DNA of 53,587 nucleotides from Bacillota bacterium (GTDB taxonomy: Bacteria; Bacillota; UBA4882; UBA8346), in contig JAEYGI010000001.1 in assembly GCA_023402395.1 (NCBI GenBank), positions 1 to 53,587 of the forward strand. The letters are read 5' to 3'. Both the position numbers and the translations under genes were made by a program. Each line of letters opens with the position of its first letter. Within the stretch, counting starts at the first letter, position 1. Below are positions 25,223 through 34,322 of this stretch, in pieces. The notes under the pieces were generated by a model. It was not told the DNA's origin and made no database searches. It was given only the letters and a program-made list of their open reading frames with translations.

Positions 25223-26230
25223 ATGAGTGAAATTCAATTGCAACAAGCGATCGTCCATGTCCTCGACTCCAATGTGGGAGTTCCGGTATTGTCCCGGCGG
25301 GAACTGGAACTCATCCCCGAAATTCAGCATTATTTCGAAAAATTGATTGAACGGGCCATGGCCGATGACGGACTGAAGGAGGCCTGGTTTCAGGGTGACG
25401 GCAGCCGGATGCGGGAACGGTGCGAACGGTTGGCCGGAGGCGGGGATCTGATCGAAATCAGCGCCGAGATCGCCGGCGACTTTTACCGGATCATGGTTGA
25501 ACAGGGAGCCATTCCACCGGCTGATCTGGTCTGCTGCCGGTTTGACTGGAATGAACAAGCTTTTTTGGGCGTGTTGAAACTGAATTACCGGACCGGCTTC
25601 ATCCATTTTGTCGCGACGGAGCGGGATGGCCAGGAGGTTAGCCTGGTGCAACAGAAAACGGTGTTGCCTTCGGAGAGCCAGAAGCCGGAGGAGTGCTTTT
25701 TCGTCGCGCTGGACGGGTTCGGAATCCGGCTGCTTGAAAAGGAGGTCGAGATCGACGGGGAGAAGGATTTCTACCTCTCCAAACTCCTGCTCGGCTGTGA
25801 ATACGGGCTCTCCAACCGGGAAAAGGTCAAGGTTCTGGACAAAGTCACCAAGCAGATCGGTCAGAAGTATTATAGCGAGGACGTGACCGCCGTGGCCAGG
25901 ATGCGGCAGGCGGTGACCGGAAAGACGGCCGAGGACCGCCCGGTGGAACTGGATGAGCTGGCCGGAAGTGTTTTTCGGGAAGATCCGGTGGTCCGTAAGG
26001 AGTATTTGGAGGAGATCCGCAAGGCCGGCTTGGTCGAGGCTGAGGTGCGGCTGCCGGAGAAGCTCGCGGTCCGGAAGTTCGCCAGCCAGAAGATTGAGAC
26101 CGATACTGGGATTGAGCTCCAGTTTCCGGCGGAGTATTTCAATAACAAGGAGAAGATCGAGATTATCAATAATCCCGACGGGACGTTGTCGATTTTGATC
26201 AAGAATGTGACCAAGATTAAGAATAAGTAA
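25223..26230 (+). CDS. nucleoid-associated protein, NA37/YejK (NdpA) family
   Basis: A 335-residue protein, the usual length for this family (PF04245). Typical features are an N-terminal AIVHVLDSN-type strand, LELIPEIQHYFEKLIERAM, and the FYLSKLLLGCEYGLSNREKV block near the middle. Family members bind the nucleoid in Proteobacteria; the molecular role is poorly known and some relatives lie in defence loci. The ATG at 25223 follows GGGAGAGAAATC; the open frame 28 codons longer lacks a site. The gene is followed 28 bases later by a 21-bp-phased GATC array. Confidence 0.85.
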   Translation: MSEIQLQQAIVHVLDSNVGVPVLSRRELELIPEIQHYFEKLIERAMADDGLKEAWFQGDGSRMRERCERLAGGGDLIEISAEIAGDFYRIMVEQGAIPPADLVCCRFDWNEQAFLGVLKLNYRTGFIHFVATERDGQEVSLVQQKTVLPSESQKPEECFFVALDGFGIRLLEKEVEIDGEKDFYLSKLLLGCEYGLSNREKVKVLDKVTKQIGQKYYSEDVTAVARMRQAVTGKTAEDRPVELDELAGSVFREDPVVRKEYLEEIRKAGLVEAEVRLPEKLAVRKFASQKIETDTGIELQFPAEYFNNKEKIEIINNPDGTLSILIKNVTKIKNK

Positions 26231-26257
26231 GCGCCCCGCGATGACGACCGGGGGTTG

Positions 26258-26584
26258 GATCGGTTGGAGCGGGAGCCGCTCCAGTTGATCCAAACGCTGG
26301 ATCAGTTGATCCGGGTGTCCGATCAGTTGATCGAAGGGTTGGATCAGATGGGGGAGGGGTCGCTCCAATTGATCCAAGTCCCGGATCAGTTAATCGAAGA
26401 GTTCGATCAGTTGATCCAACACTTGGATCAGTTGATCCAGGAGCCCGATCAGTTGATCGGAGTATCGGATCAGTTGATCCAGGTGTTCGATCACTTGATC
26501 CGAGCCCCGGATCAGTTGATCGGGGTGTCCGTTCAGGTGAACGAAGAGTTGGATCAGTTAATCCGGGAGTTGGAGATAGTGATA
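26258..26584 (+). repeat. 21-bp-phased GATC-rich array
   Basis: Sixteen units start exactly every 21 bases from 26258 to 26573. The consensus is GATCAGTTGATC plus nine variable bases. GATC at unit positions 0 and 8 makes an imperfect palindrome (GATCA/TTGATC). Several frames on both strands stay open, giving heptapeptides such as DQLIQHL, but none has a credible start site. Part of the array is near-identical to 51742-51770 in the array near the IS110 element. Confidence 0.85.
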
Positions 26585-26876
26585 AGCTTTTTAACTTAAA
26601 CAACCGATACCTTTAATAAACCATTAATATCTAGAGAAACTGTGAAGGTATCTAGAACAGCGATAGCGAAGGTATATAAAAATTGGGATATACACCGGGC
26701 GCGAAACCCACGGCATTGCAGGATCTGTTAAATCACGGCCTCCGGCGTTTTCGTTCATTTGATCATTAAGAAACAATTAAGAATTATTGAGTGTGAATCG
26801 CGGATCCGGTATTCTGATAAACAGTTCCGGCCAGTCGACCATTATTGCAAGCACTATTTGGCGGGGTGAAAGGTAA
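26585..26876. other. intergenic region before the LPS fusion gene
   Basis: AT-rich at first, with a short inverted pair TATCTAGA/TCTAGA around 26628-26655, then mixed. A promoter for the gene at 26877 must lie here; no box pair stands out. No coding sequence is seen. Confidence 0.35.
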
Positions 26877-29243
26877 TTGTTATTGCTATACGATATAATC
26901 TTGATCGTTGTTTTATTGTTTTACTCCCCGATTCTCGTTTTAAGCATTTTAAAAGGCAAACAGGAACGGTGGTGGGAACGGTTCGGACATCTCGACAAAG
27001 AGTTAATCAAGCGATTCCGGAATGAGAAAACGATTTGGATTCATGCGGCTTCGGTTGGCGAAACGGTCGTCGGCAAACAAGTGGTCGATGAGATAAAAAA
27101 GGAATTCTCCGATTACCGGATCTTGTTTTCGACAATATCGGTAACTGGCAAAAAGGTGGCCTTGGAAAATATCAACAACTTGGACGGGGTTATTTTCCTA
27201 CCGCTGGATCTGTCATTTATTGTCAGAAGAGTGGTTGGTTTATTTAAACCCGAATTATTAATCTTAATCGAAACCGAACTCTGGCCCAATCTTATTAAAC
27301 AGGTACACCGTCATCGAGGGCGGATTATGGTAGCTAGCGGAAGGATTGGCGATAAGAGTTTTAAGAATTATCAACGTATAACACCACTGTTAAAAAGATA
27401 TTTATTCATGGTTGATGCCTTTAGCATGCAATCGGAGTTGGACGCGGAGCGAATAATCGCTCTGGGCGCTCCGAAAGATAAAGTTTTGATTAGCGGAAAT
27501 ATAAAATATGATCGCGATTTCAGTAAAAATATTGTTGACAAAGACGCACTTTACCGCAAATTAAACATTAATGCAAGTACGCCGGTGCTTGTGGCCGGCA
27601 GCACCCACGCGAACGAGGAAGAACAGTTATTAGCAACCTATAAAAGTCTAAAGAAACACTTCCCAAAACTACTGATGATTATTGCCCCCAGATATATTGA
27701 CCGCACCGCGGAGATCAAGGAGGTTTATTCAAAGCAGGGAATTAGGGCTGTAAGCTGGTCCGATGAACTGAATGAAATAACGCAGGACGCGGTGGTCATC
27801 GTTGATACTTTCGGAGAGCTGGCCGGGCTTTATCAAATTGCCACCCTGGTTTTCGTGGGGGGCAGTTTGATTCCGAAAGGGGGGCACAACATTTTGGAGC
27901 CGGCTGCCTATGGAAAGGCAATATTTGTGGGTCCCCACATGTTCAACTTTAAAGAAGACACCCGCTATTTTTTGGAGGCGGAGGCGTTAATTCAGGTAAA
28001 CCACGCTGGTGAGCTCGCCGAAAAAATGTTGGAATATTTGAAGGATTGCAAGCGGCATTCGGAAATCGGAAAAAAGGCCGCGGCATTGATTGAGACCAAT
28101 AAAGGGGCGCTGCGGGCTAATCTACAACAGGTTAATTATCTTGTAACCCGCCGGCCTAAAATATTAGTGGTCCGTTTGAGCGCAATCGGGGATGTGATTC
28201 ATGCGTTACCAGCGGCCGATGCAATCAAGAAAAGCTTTCCTGCCGCCGAACTTAATTGGTTGGTCGAAGACAGAGTGGCCGATCTAGTTGCTTTAAACCC
28301 GAATGTGGACCAAATCATTGTCATGCCGCGGAAACAGTGGCGGGAAATCGCCCAAAAGAGCAAGTGGCGGGCGCTGCAAGCGGTTGTCGGTTTCCTTAAC
28401 GGGCTGAGGGTCTATAATTTTGATTTGGTATTGGACTTGCACGGATTCTTCAAAAGCGCCGTGCCGGTCGGGATGACCAAGGCGTCGCTACGGTATGGCG
28501 CCGCCGACGCCGGCGAGGGTAGCCGTTTATTCTATAACCATACCATTAAAGTGCCCCGCGAATCGCAGCATAAAGTTGACCGCTATCGATACTTGGCTGA
28601 ACGGACGCTGGGTTTTCAGGCTGGCCAGGTTAGTTTTTCGATAGTGATCGGAAGCCGGGCCAAGGAGAAAGTCGCCAAGCTATTAGCGGAGCATTCGTTA
28701 ACCGGTAAAAGATTCGTTGTAATCAACCCTTACACCACCTGGAAAACCAAAGATTGGATTATTGAGCGTTATGGGGAATTGGCCGAAAGAATCAAAACCG
28801 AATTGGATTTTGAAGTGGTTTTTACCGGCGGACCGGATGAACGGGATGGTGTTGAGTGGCTGCGGAAAAAAATTGCGGAGCCTGTCCATAATTTGGCGGG
28901 TTTGACCAATCTGGAAGAATTGGCGGAAGTATACCGGCGGGCGGAAGTCTTTATCGGTGGCGATACCGGGCCGATGCATTTGGCCGTGGCGATGAATTTA
29001 CCGGTGGTAGCGATTATGGGCCCCACCGATCCGGTTATCTATGGCCCTTACGGGGACAACCATATCGTAGTAAGGGACGATAATTTGGCTTGCCTGAAAT
29101 GTTGGAAAAGAAAATGCCCTAAAAATCATGAATGCATGACAAATGTTACGGTAGACCAGGTTTTAATGGCCGCACAAGGGATGTTGGGAATTGTTGGGGC
29201 GGATATGGTTGAGGCCGCGGCGGCGGAGGAACGGCCCGGGTAA
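26877..29243 (+). CDS. Kdo transferase fused to heptosyltransferase
   Basis: A 788-residue two-enzyme protein. Residues 1-425 are a WaaA/KdtA Kdo transferase (GT30): membrane-anchor helix at the start, IWIHAASVGET, LILIETELWPNLI, AGSTHANEE (about 240) and KGGHNILEPAAYGK (about 335). Residues about 428-775 are a GT9 heptosyltransferase: KILVVRLSAIGDVIHALPAA, GGDTGPMHLAVA (about 694), and a C-terminal Cys cluster CLKCWKRKC. Together they would add Kdo and the first core sugar to lipid A at the inner-membrane face. In most bacteria these are separate genes. The start is TTG behind GAAAGGT. Confidence 0.9.
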   Translation: MLLLYDIILIVVLLFYSPILVLSILKGKQERWWERFGHLDKELIKRFRNEKTIWIHAASVGETVVGKQVVDEIKKEFSDYRILFSTISVTGKKVALENINNLDGVIFLPLDLSFIVRRVVGLFKPELLILIETELWPNLIKQVHRHRGRIMVASGRIGDKSFKNYQRITPLLKRYLFMVDAFSMQSELDAERIIALGAPKDKVLISGNIKYDRDFSKNIVDKDALYRKLNINASTPVLVAGSTHANEEEQLLATYKSLKKHFPKLLMIIAPRYIDRTAEIKEVYSKQGIRAVSWSDELNEITQDAVVIVDTFGELAGLYQIATLVFVGGSLIPKGGHNILEPAAYGKAIFVGPHMFNFKEDTRYFLEAEALIQVNHAGELAEKMLEYLKDCKRHSEIGKKAAALIETNKGALRANLQQVNYLVTRRPKILVVRLSAIGDVIHALPAADAIKKSFPAAELNWLVEDRVADLVALNPNVDQIIVMPRKQWREIAQKSKWRALQAVVGFLNGLRVYNFDLVLDLHGFFKSAVPVGMTKASLRYGAADAGEGSRLFYNHTIKVPRESQHKVDRYRYLAERTLGFQAGQVSFSIVIGSRAKEKVAKLLAEHSLTGKRFVVINPYTTWKTKDWIIERYGELAERIKTELDFEVVFTGGPDERDGVEWLRKKIAEPVHNLAGLTNLEELAEVYRRAEVFIGGDTGPMHLAVAMNLPVVAIMGPTDPVIYGPYGDNHIVVRDDNLACLKCWKRKCPKNHECMTNVTVDQVLMAAQGMLGIVGADMVEAAAAEERPG

Positions 29244-29268
29244 TCGGCCCCGTTTTGCTGCCGGCGGC

Positions 29269-30081
29269 TTATTTTAAAAGTTGTTTCAGCTTTAGCTTAT
29301 ATTCCATCAACCGTTCTCTTTTTCGGCGCATTTTTACCAGTAAATCCAACAGTTCCTGGTGCTTTTCCGGCGCATAGTGCCGCAGGAACACCGCTTGGTC
29401 CTCAAGGGAAAATTCAAAACGGGCGAGATCCTTGATCCGCTTTTTTTCATCCAATCGGGGTTTAATTCGGGCCCGGTTCAGATCGATATAATAAAACTCC
29501 GGTTCGGCTTCGATATTTTTGATGAGAATATTGCCGCCGTGCAAATCGTTATGTACGATGCCGGCATCGTGCATTTTACGAATGTCTCTGGCGATCGGGG
29601 GCAGCAAGGATTGAAATTTCCCCCGGTGGGGGTGATTTTCTTGGCGGATGATATCCAAGAGGGAACAATCGTGGTGAATGTACTCGGTTAAAAAATAACT
29701 GTAAATAATCTTCTTGCGTTGGTCTCGTTTTTCCACGACCGCGACGGGAGGTGGGGTTTTCAGTCCGATTTCGGTTAAAGCGGTGGCGATAACCAGAGAG
29801 CGAACCGCTTTGGACTTCAGAAACCTAAAACGGAGTTGGTCGTATTTCTTGGTCATGTTAAATTTTTTAACGACAACATCCTTTTTCAGGCCATTATCGG
29901 CAGTGGCATGAAAAACTGCCAAGGAATTGCGAACGTTATAAAAGATGTCGCTGTTTTCAAACTGGGCGTTGAGATGTTGGATGAATTCTCTGAACGGATC
30001 ATTGTTCCAATCCTCGTCGATCCAGAGAAATGTTCCTTCTTTTAAATTCCGCTGCAGATCTGTTAATTGAGATGATTTCAT
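29269..30081 (-). CDS. LPS core kinase-like protein (WaaP/KdkA family)
   Basis: A 270-residue protein-kinase-fold enzyme of the lipopolysaccharide kinase family (PF06293). The catalytic loop is HDAGIVHNDLHGGNILI (HxDxxxxN) and the metal motif is FYYIDLNRARI (D-L-N in place of DFG). Relatives phosphorylate Kdo or heptose in the LPS core. It faces the Kdo-transferase/heptosyltransferase gene, ending 26 bases from its stop, which fits a role on the same molecule. No membrane segment is present; the enzyme is cytoplasmic. Confidence 0.85.
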   Translation of the reverse strand: MKSSQLTDLQRNLKEGTFLWIDEDWNNDPFREFIQHLNAQFENSDIFYNVRNSLAVFHATADNGLKKDVVVKKFNMTKKYDQLRFRFLKSKAVRSLVIATALTEIGLKTPPPVAVVEKRDQRKKIIYSYFLTEYIHHDCSLLDIIRQENHPHRGKFQSLLPPIARDIRKMHDAGIVHNDLHGGNILIKNIEAEPEFYYIDLNRARIKPRLDEKKRIKDLARFEFSLEDQAVFLRHYAPEKHQELLDLLVKMRRKRERLMEYKLKLKQLLK

Positions 30082-30384
30082 AATTATATCCTGTTCTGGT
30101 TTGTTTTTTGTATACTACTTAAAAATATCAGTGTTCGAAGGCATAAAAAGAAGTGTTAATGAGAATATTATATAGTCCTGAAATAGCGCCAGTCAAGGGA
30201 ATCTACATATTGAAGGGAAGTTCAGGTCGTATTAAAAGACCAACTTTAATCGTAATAAGGCCTTAGATGATTTTTTTATTTATTCAGCGTCAATAATTAT
30301 CTTTCCATTCAGGAGGATTTTTTTTAAAAAGATCAAATTATAACACGATTAAATAAATTTTTCCGTTATCTGGAGGTTTGAACT
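30082..30384. other. AT-rich divergent intergenic region
   Basis: Separates the minus-strand LPS kinase from the glycosyltransferase run. It is AT-rich with several TATA-like stretches (TATAATTATG at 30078, TATTATATAG at 30168) that may be promoters in both directions. No gene or repeat family is visible. Confidence 0.35.
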
Positions 30385-31359
30385 TTGAGCAAGTTGGTAT
30401 CGGTTGTCATTCCAGCTTATAATGTCGGCTCGTATATTGAAAATTGTATAAAATCCGTAATCAATCAAACATATTCCCAGTGGGAATTGCTTGTCATTGA
30501 TGACGGGTCAAAGGATGATACCTATGACCGCGCAAAGACAACAGCCGGGTCCGATGAGCGCATTCGAATCTATAAACAGCAAAATCAGGGTGTCTCAGTA
30601 GCCAGAAATACCGGGTTGAAATTGTCTACTGGCAGCGATATTATCTTTCTGGATGGGGACGATTATTGGCTTCCGGAATGCCTGCAAAAGCTAGTGACCG
30701 CCAAAGAGCAAAGTGGGGCCAAAGTTGGCTATTGCGGGTATAATCACGTTTATACGAACGGATATAAACGAAATTATCGCTACGCTTATCCCGACGGAGA
30801 CCTCTTAATTGCGGCGATTAAAGGCGAAGTCCGCTTCCATATCGGAGCGATGCTAATTGATAAAGCGGTCCTTTTTCAAAATGATTTAAAGTTTACCGAG
30901 GGTTGTTTGATTGGACAAGATTTGGAATTCATGTTGAAAATAGCGGCGGTCACAACATTTAAATCCGTATCTGAGAACCTATTAATGTATCGGGTACGTC
31001 CTAATTCGGCGATTAGTTCCAAATGGAACTGGGAAAAGCGTTTTCATGCCATTAAAGCTGTTCGGCGCGCCGCTGAATTTATAACCGGTCATTGCCAGGG
31101 TTCGCATCATCTAAATGGTATTCAAGCGGAATTGGATTTAAGGTTAGGGAAAATGTTAAATAAATTTTTGTGGCGGGTTCTAAAGACTAATTCCTATGAA
31201 AAAGCGCAGAATATAGTGAAAAATATATTGGAGGACCCTTTCTACGCGTTGATTCAAGAAAAATTCAGAAAGAGCGGCCCGCCGTTTATGGATTGGGTAA
31301 AATGTTTAGTTGTACTATCAAACAATTCCATTCTTTGGAATATGGCAAAGTATTTATAG
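30385..31359 (+). CDS. glycosyltransferase family 2
   Basis: A 324-residue cytoplasmic GT-A enzyme. The GT2 signature SVVIPAYNVGSYIENCIKSV opens the chain, followed by LLVIDDGSKDDT, GVSVARNTGL and the metal-binding DxD in FLDGDDYW. It transfers a sugar in LPS or capsule synthesis; donor and acceptor are unknown. It starts with TTG behind TGGAGGTTTGAACT. It leads a plus-strand set of envelope-glycan genes and lies 32 bases before UDP-glucose dehydrogenase. Confidence 0.9.
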   Translation: MSKLVSVVIPAYNVGSYIENCIKSVINQTYSQWELLVIDDGSKDDTYDRAKTTAGSDERIRIYKQQNQGVSVARNTGLKLSTGSDIIFLDGDDYWLPECLQKLVTAKEQSGAKVGYCGYNHVYTNGYKRNYRYAYPDGDLLIAAIKGEVRFHIGAMLIDKAVLFQNDLKFTEGCLIGQDLEFMLKIAAVTTFKSVSENLLMYRVRPNSAISSKWNWEKRFHAIKAVRRAAEFITGHCQGSHHLNGIQAELDLRLGKMLNKFLWRVLKTNSYEKAQNIVKNILEDPFYALIQEKFRKSGPPFMDWVKCLVVLSNNSILWNMAKYL

Positions 31360-31391
31360 ATTGAATCACTTATATGGAGGTTTGGAAATAA

Positions 31392-32696
31392 ATGGCGAGA
31401 CGAACCGCGATGATTGGAACGGGTTATGTGGGATTGGTGAATGGGGTCGGATTATCGGATTTTGGCAATTATGTGACTTGTACTGACATTGATTCCAACA
31501 AAATCGCTATGCTCAAAAAGGGGCAGATACCGATCTATGAGCCGGGGCTGCAAGAGTATTTCGAGCGAAACGTAAAAATGGAGCGGCTCACTTTTTCCGA
31601 TGATGTCGATCGAACCATTCAGGAAAATGAAATCATTTTTATTGCGGTAAACACTCCGTTTATACAAAGCAAAGGAACTGATCTTTCTCATGTTGAAAGC
31701 GTTGGGCGCCGGATTGCGAAGAACCTTAATGACTATAAGGTGATCGTCACCAAGAGCACGGTTCCGGTAGGGACTAATCGTTGGTTGAAGGAATTAATCG
31801 CGACCGAGTCCGGGCATACCAATTTTGACATCGTCTCCAATCCGGAATTTCTGCGCGAAGGAAAGGCCGTCTATGATTTTTTCCATCCCGACCGGGTCGT
31901 CATCGGGTGTGAATCCGAGCGGGCGCGGGAGATCATGCAAAATATTTACCGGGCCTTATATCTCATTGAGACCCCCTTTATTTTTGGCGATTTTGAAACG
32001 GCGGAGTTGATTAAATATGCCAGCAATGCTTTTTTAGCCACAAAGATTACGTTTATCAATCAAATTGCCAATCTTTGCGAAACAGTCGGCGGAGATATTC
32101 ATTTAGTGGCCAAGGCCATGGGAATGGATAAACGGATTGGCTCCAAATTTCTACATCCGGGTCCCGGCTTCGGCGGCAGTTGTTTTCCCAAAGATACCAG
32201 AGCCCTGGTTGAAACCGGCGATAAATATCGGGTTGACATGTCTTTGGTCAAGGAAGTAATTAAAATTAATGAACAGCAGAAACTGAGAATGGTTCAAAAA
32301 CTGGAGAAGTCCTTAGGTACCTTGGTTGGGAAAAGGATTGCCGTTTTGGGGTTGGCTTTTAAAGCGGAAACCGATGATATCCGGGAATCACCAGCAATTC
32401 CTATTATTAATGAACTGATAAATCGCGGGGCGCTGGTGACGGCGCATGATCCCCAAGCCATAAATAACGCCAAGCGTATTTTTGAAGACAATGTAATTTT
32501 TTGCAGTGACGAATATGAAGCGGTTAAAAATGCCGATGCGCTGATGATTATAACTGAATGGAATGCGTACCGAAGTTTAGACTTGAGAAAAATTAAGTCA
32601 TTGATGCAGGGCAAGCTAATTTTGGATACGCGCAATCTTTTGGAACCTATAGAAGTACGGAAGTTTGGGTTTAAATATGAAGGAGTGGGAAGGTGA
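31392..32696 (+). CDS. ugd: UDP-glucose 6-dehydrogenase
   Basis: A 434-residue NAD-dependent enzyme that makes UDP-glucuronate for capsule or LPS sugars. The Rossmann motif is MIGTGYVGLVNGVGL. The hinge and catalytic region shows NPEFLREGKAVYDFFHPDRV, and the active-site Cys lies in GPGFGGSCFPKDTRAL. The C-terminal domain has LGLAFKAETDDIRESPAI. Length fits the family. GGAGGTTTGGAAATAA precedes the ATG, and the glycosyltransferase just upstream probably shares the transcript. Confidence 0.95.
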   Translation: MARRTAMIGTGYVGLVNGVGLSDFGNYVTCTDIDSNKIAMLKKGQIPIYEPGLQEYFERNVKMERLTFSDDVDRTIQENEIIFIAVNTPFIQSKGTDLSHVESVGRRIAKNLNDYKVIVTKSTVPVGTNRWLKELIATESGHTNFDIVSNPEFLREGKAVYDFFHPDRVVIGCESERAREIMQNIYRALYLIETPFIFGDFETAELIKYASNAFLATKITFINQIANLCETVGGDIHLVAKAMGMDKRIGSKFLHPGPGFGGSCFPKDTRALVETGDKYRVDMSLVKEVIKINEQQKLRMVQKLEKSLGTLVGKRIAVLGLAFKAETDDIRESPAIPIINELINRGALVTAHDPQAINNAKRIFEDNVIFCSDEYEAVKNADALMIITEWNAYRSLDLRKIKSLMQGKLILDTRNLLEPIEVRKFGFKYEGVGR

Positions 32697-32865
32697 GATC
32701 TGCAGATATATCAAATGTAATGATTTTTTCAGTCAGCGTATGTTATGAGCTATAGTTTCGAAGGAAAGGAGTCTCACTTCTGGGCCAGGATAGATAAATA
32801 ATTGAGTTTGAAATATCGACTAATATTTAATTTAGGAAAAGCAACCAAAAAAGGATGAAATTATA

Positions 32866-34053
32866 GTGCAAATAAATATTCTGCACATGGCGCATTTAAC
32901 AATAGGATATGGTGTTGAGCGGCAATTGTTAGATCATTTAGCCTTAACAAACAAAGCCCCTAACGAAATAAAACATCATGTCTGTGCTTTACGAATCAGC
33001 AATCCATTGTTGTTGGAATTGCAAAATTTGAAGATTCCCTTCACGATTAATCGGCTGTGGCCATGGAATTTGGCTGAGTTTTCAGACTTTGTAAAACGAA
33101 ACGACATTCACATCCTTCATGTTCATAACCAATTACGATTTCCTTTGCGTTCGCGAATACTTCCCAAATTGGCTGGTGTTTCAGCTATTGTCGAACATGA
33201 ACATGGCATGGTTTGGAACACTTCTTCCAATCATCTGATAAAGATGACAAATAAACTTGTAAACGCTAATATTTGCAATTCTATTGCCGCCCAAGTAATG
33301 TTAAAGCATAAATGTGATATTGATGCCAAAGTAGTTTACAATGGCGTAATCATTCCCCTTAATCAAAAAGAAGAGAATCGGGACTTGAGAACCAAATTAA
33401 AGATATCTGAGGATTCCAAACTTGTTGGCTTTATTGGACGATTAAATACTCCTAAAGGAGTAGAAGCTTTTATCAGGATCATCCCTTTAGTAAAACGAAC
33501 TGTTCCCCAAGCAAGGTTTATTGTTGTTGGGGATGGGCCGTTGCGAAGTGAATTAGAAACTAGCGCAGAAAATTTAGGTGTCGCTGATGATGTTTTTTTC
33601 TTGGGTTACCAAAAAAACGCGCGTGAATACATGAAACAAATGGATGTTGTGGTAGTTCCGTCAATTCGAGAACCGTTTGGGAATGTGGTAATTGAAGCAG
33701 CTTTGGCAAAAAAGCCTGTCGTTGCCTCTAATGTCGATGGGATAGCGGAAACGGTGATTGATGGTGAAACTGGCTTTTTGGTTGATTGCACGGAACCAAT
33801 TTCTTCGCGTTCAGCCGGGGCCAGTCGACTTCCCAAAGTGGTTGTCGATGGACGGAGTCGGAATCTTAGATCTCCATGTCTACCTAATTTTGAAATATTG
33901 GCTCAAAAAGTCATTGCCTGTCTAATAGACCCAGAAATGGCAATTGCATTAGGGGAAAAAGCATATCTAAGAGCGAACGATTTATTTTCTTTGAATCGGT
34001 ATCGTAATGATTTGGATAATATCTATAGAGAGCTCTTTTCTAAGTTTAATTAG
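32866..34053 (+). CDS. glycosyltransferase family 4 with an extra segment
   Basis: A 395-residue GT-B enzyme of the surface-glycan locus. The C-terminal half shows LVGFIGRLNTPKGVEAFIR, VVGDGPLRSELE, and the E-x7-E region REPFGNVVIEAALAKKPVVA with the following GETGFLV. Between VDCTEPI and NFEILAQKVI lie about 30 residues (DNA about 33799-33890) that do not fit the family and are richer in Arg and Ser, with less AT-rich DNA than the surroundings. The frame stays open across it. It starts with GTG. Base composition turns strongly AT-rich from this gene on. Confidence 0.85.
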   Translation: MQINILHMAHLTIGYGVERQLLDHLALTNKAPNEIKHHVCALRISNPLLLELQNLKIPFTINRLWPWNLAEFSDFVKRNDIHILHVHNQLRFPLRSRILPKLAGVSAIVEHEHGMVWNTSSNHLIKMTNKLVNANICNSIAAQVMLKHKCDIDAKVVYNGVIIPLNQKEENRDLRTKLKISEDSKLVGFIGRLNTPKGVEAFIRIIPLVKRTVPQARFIVVGDGPLRSELETSAENLGVADDVFFLGYQKNAREYMKQMDVVVVPSIREPFGNVVIEAALAKKPVVASNVDGIAETVIDGETGFLVDCTEPISSRSAGASRLPKVVVDGRSRNLRSPCLPNFEILAQKVIACLIDPEMAIALGEKAYLRANDLFSLNRYRNDLDNIYRELFSKFN

Positions 34054-34322
34054 CCAATAATTTTGGTTTTTCTTTATGTTCCTATTTTCTAAGATTAAAT
34101 GTCTTTTGTCGAATAGAGCTAAACCTATGGATGAAATCGGAATAGAATATAAATTATGATATAGAAAAGCGTGGAAAGCAGAAATTTATTGAAAAGCTTG
34201 CATTCTGGAGATTGATTTATGTCACAAATATTTAACAACAAATCATATTGATTTACAAGTTTTTTTCATACAAATGGCAATTTAGTCATATACGTATTAA
34301 AAATCTATAAGGGGTTGGTTAT

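Noticed and set aside
25076..26377. 433-codon minus-strand frame opposite the nucleoid-associated protein gene
   Set aside because: It runs into the 21-bp array and has no recognisable protein features; the plus frame matches NA37 over its full length.
26217..26603. Open frames on both strands with heptapeptide repeats (DQLIQHL type) over the GATC array
   Set aside because: Any stop-free 21-bp repeat keeps several frames open. None has a ribosome binding site, and comparable arrays at 580 and 17394 contain stops.
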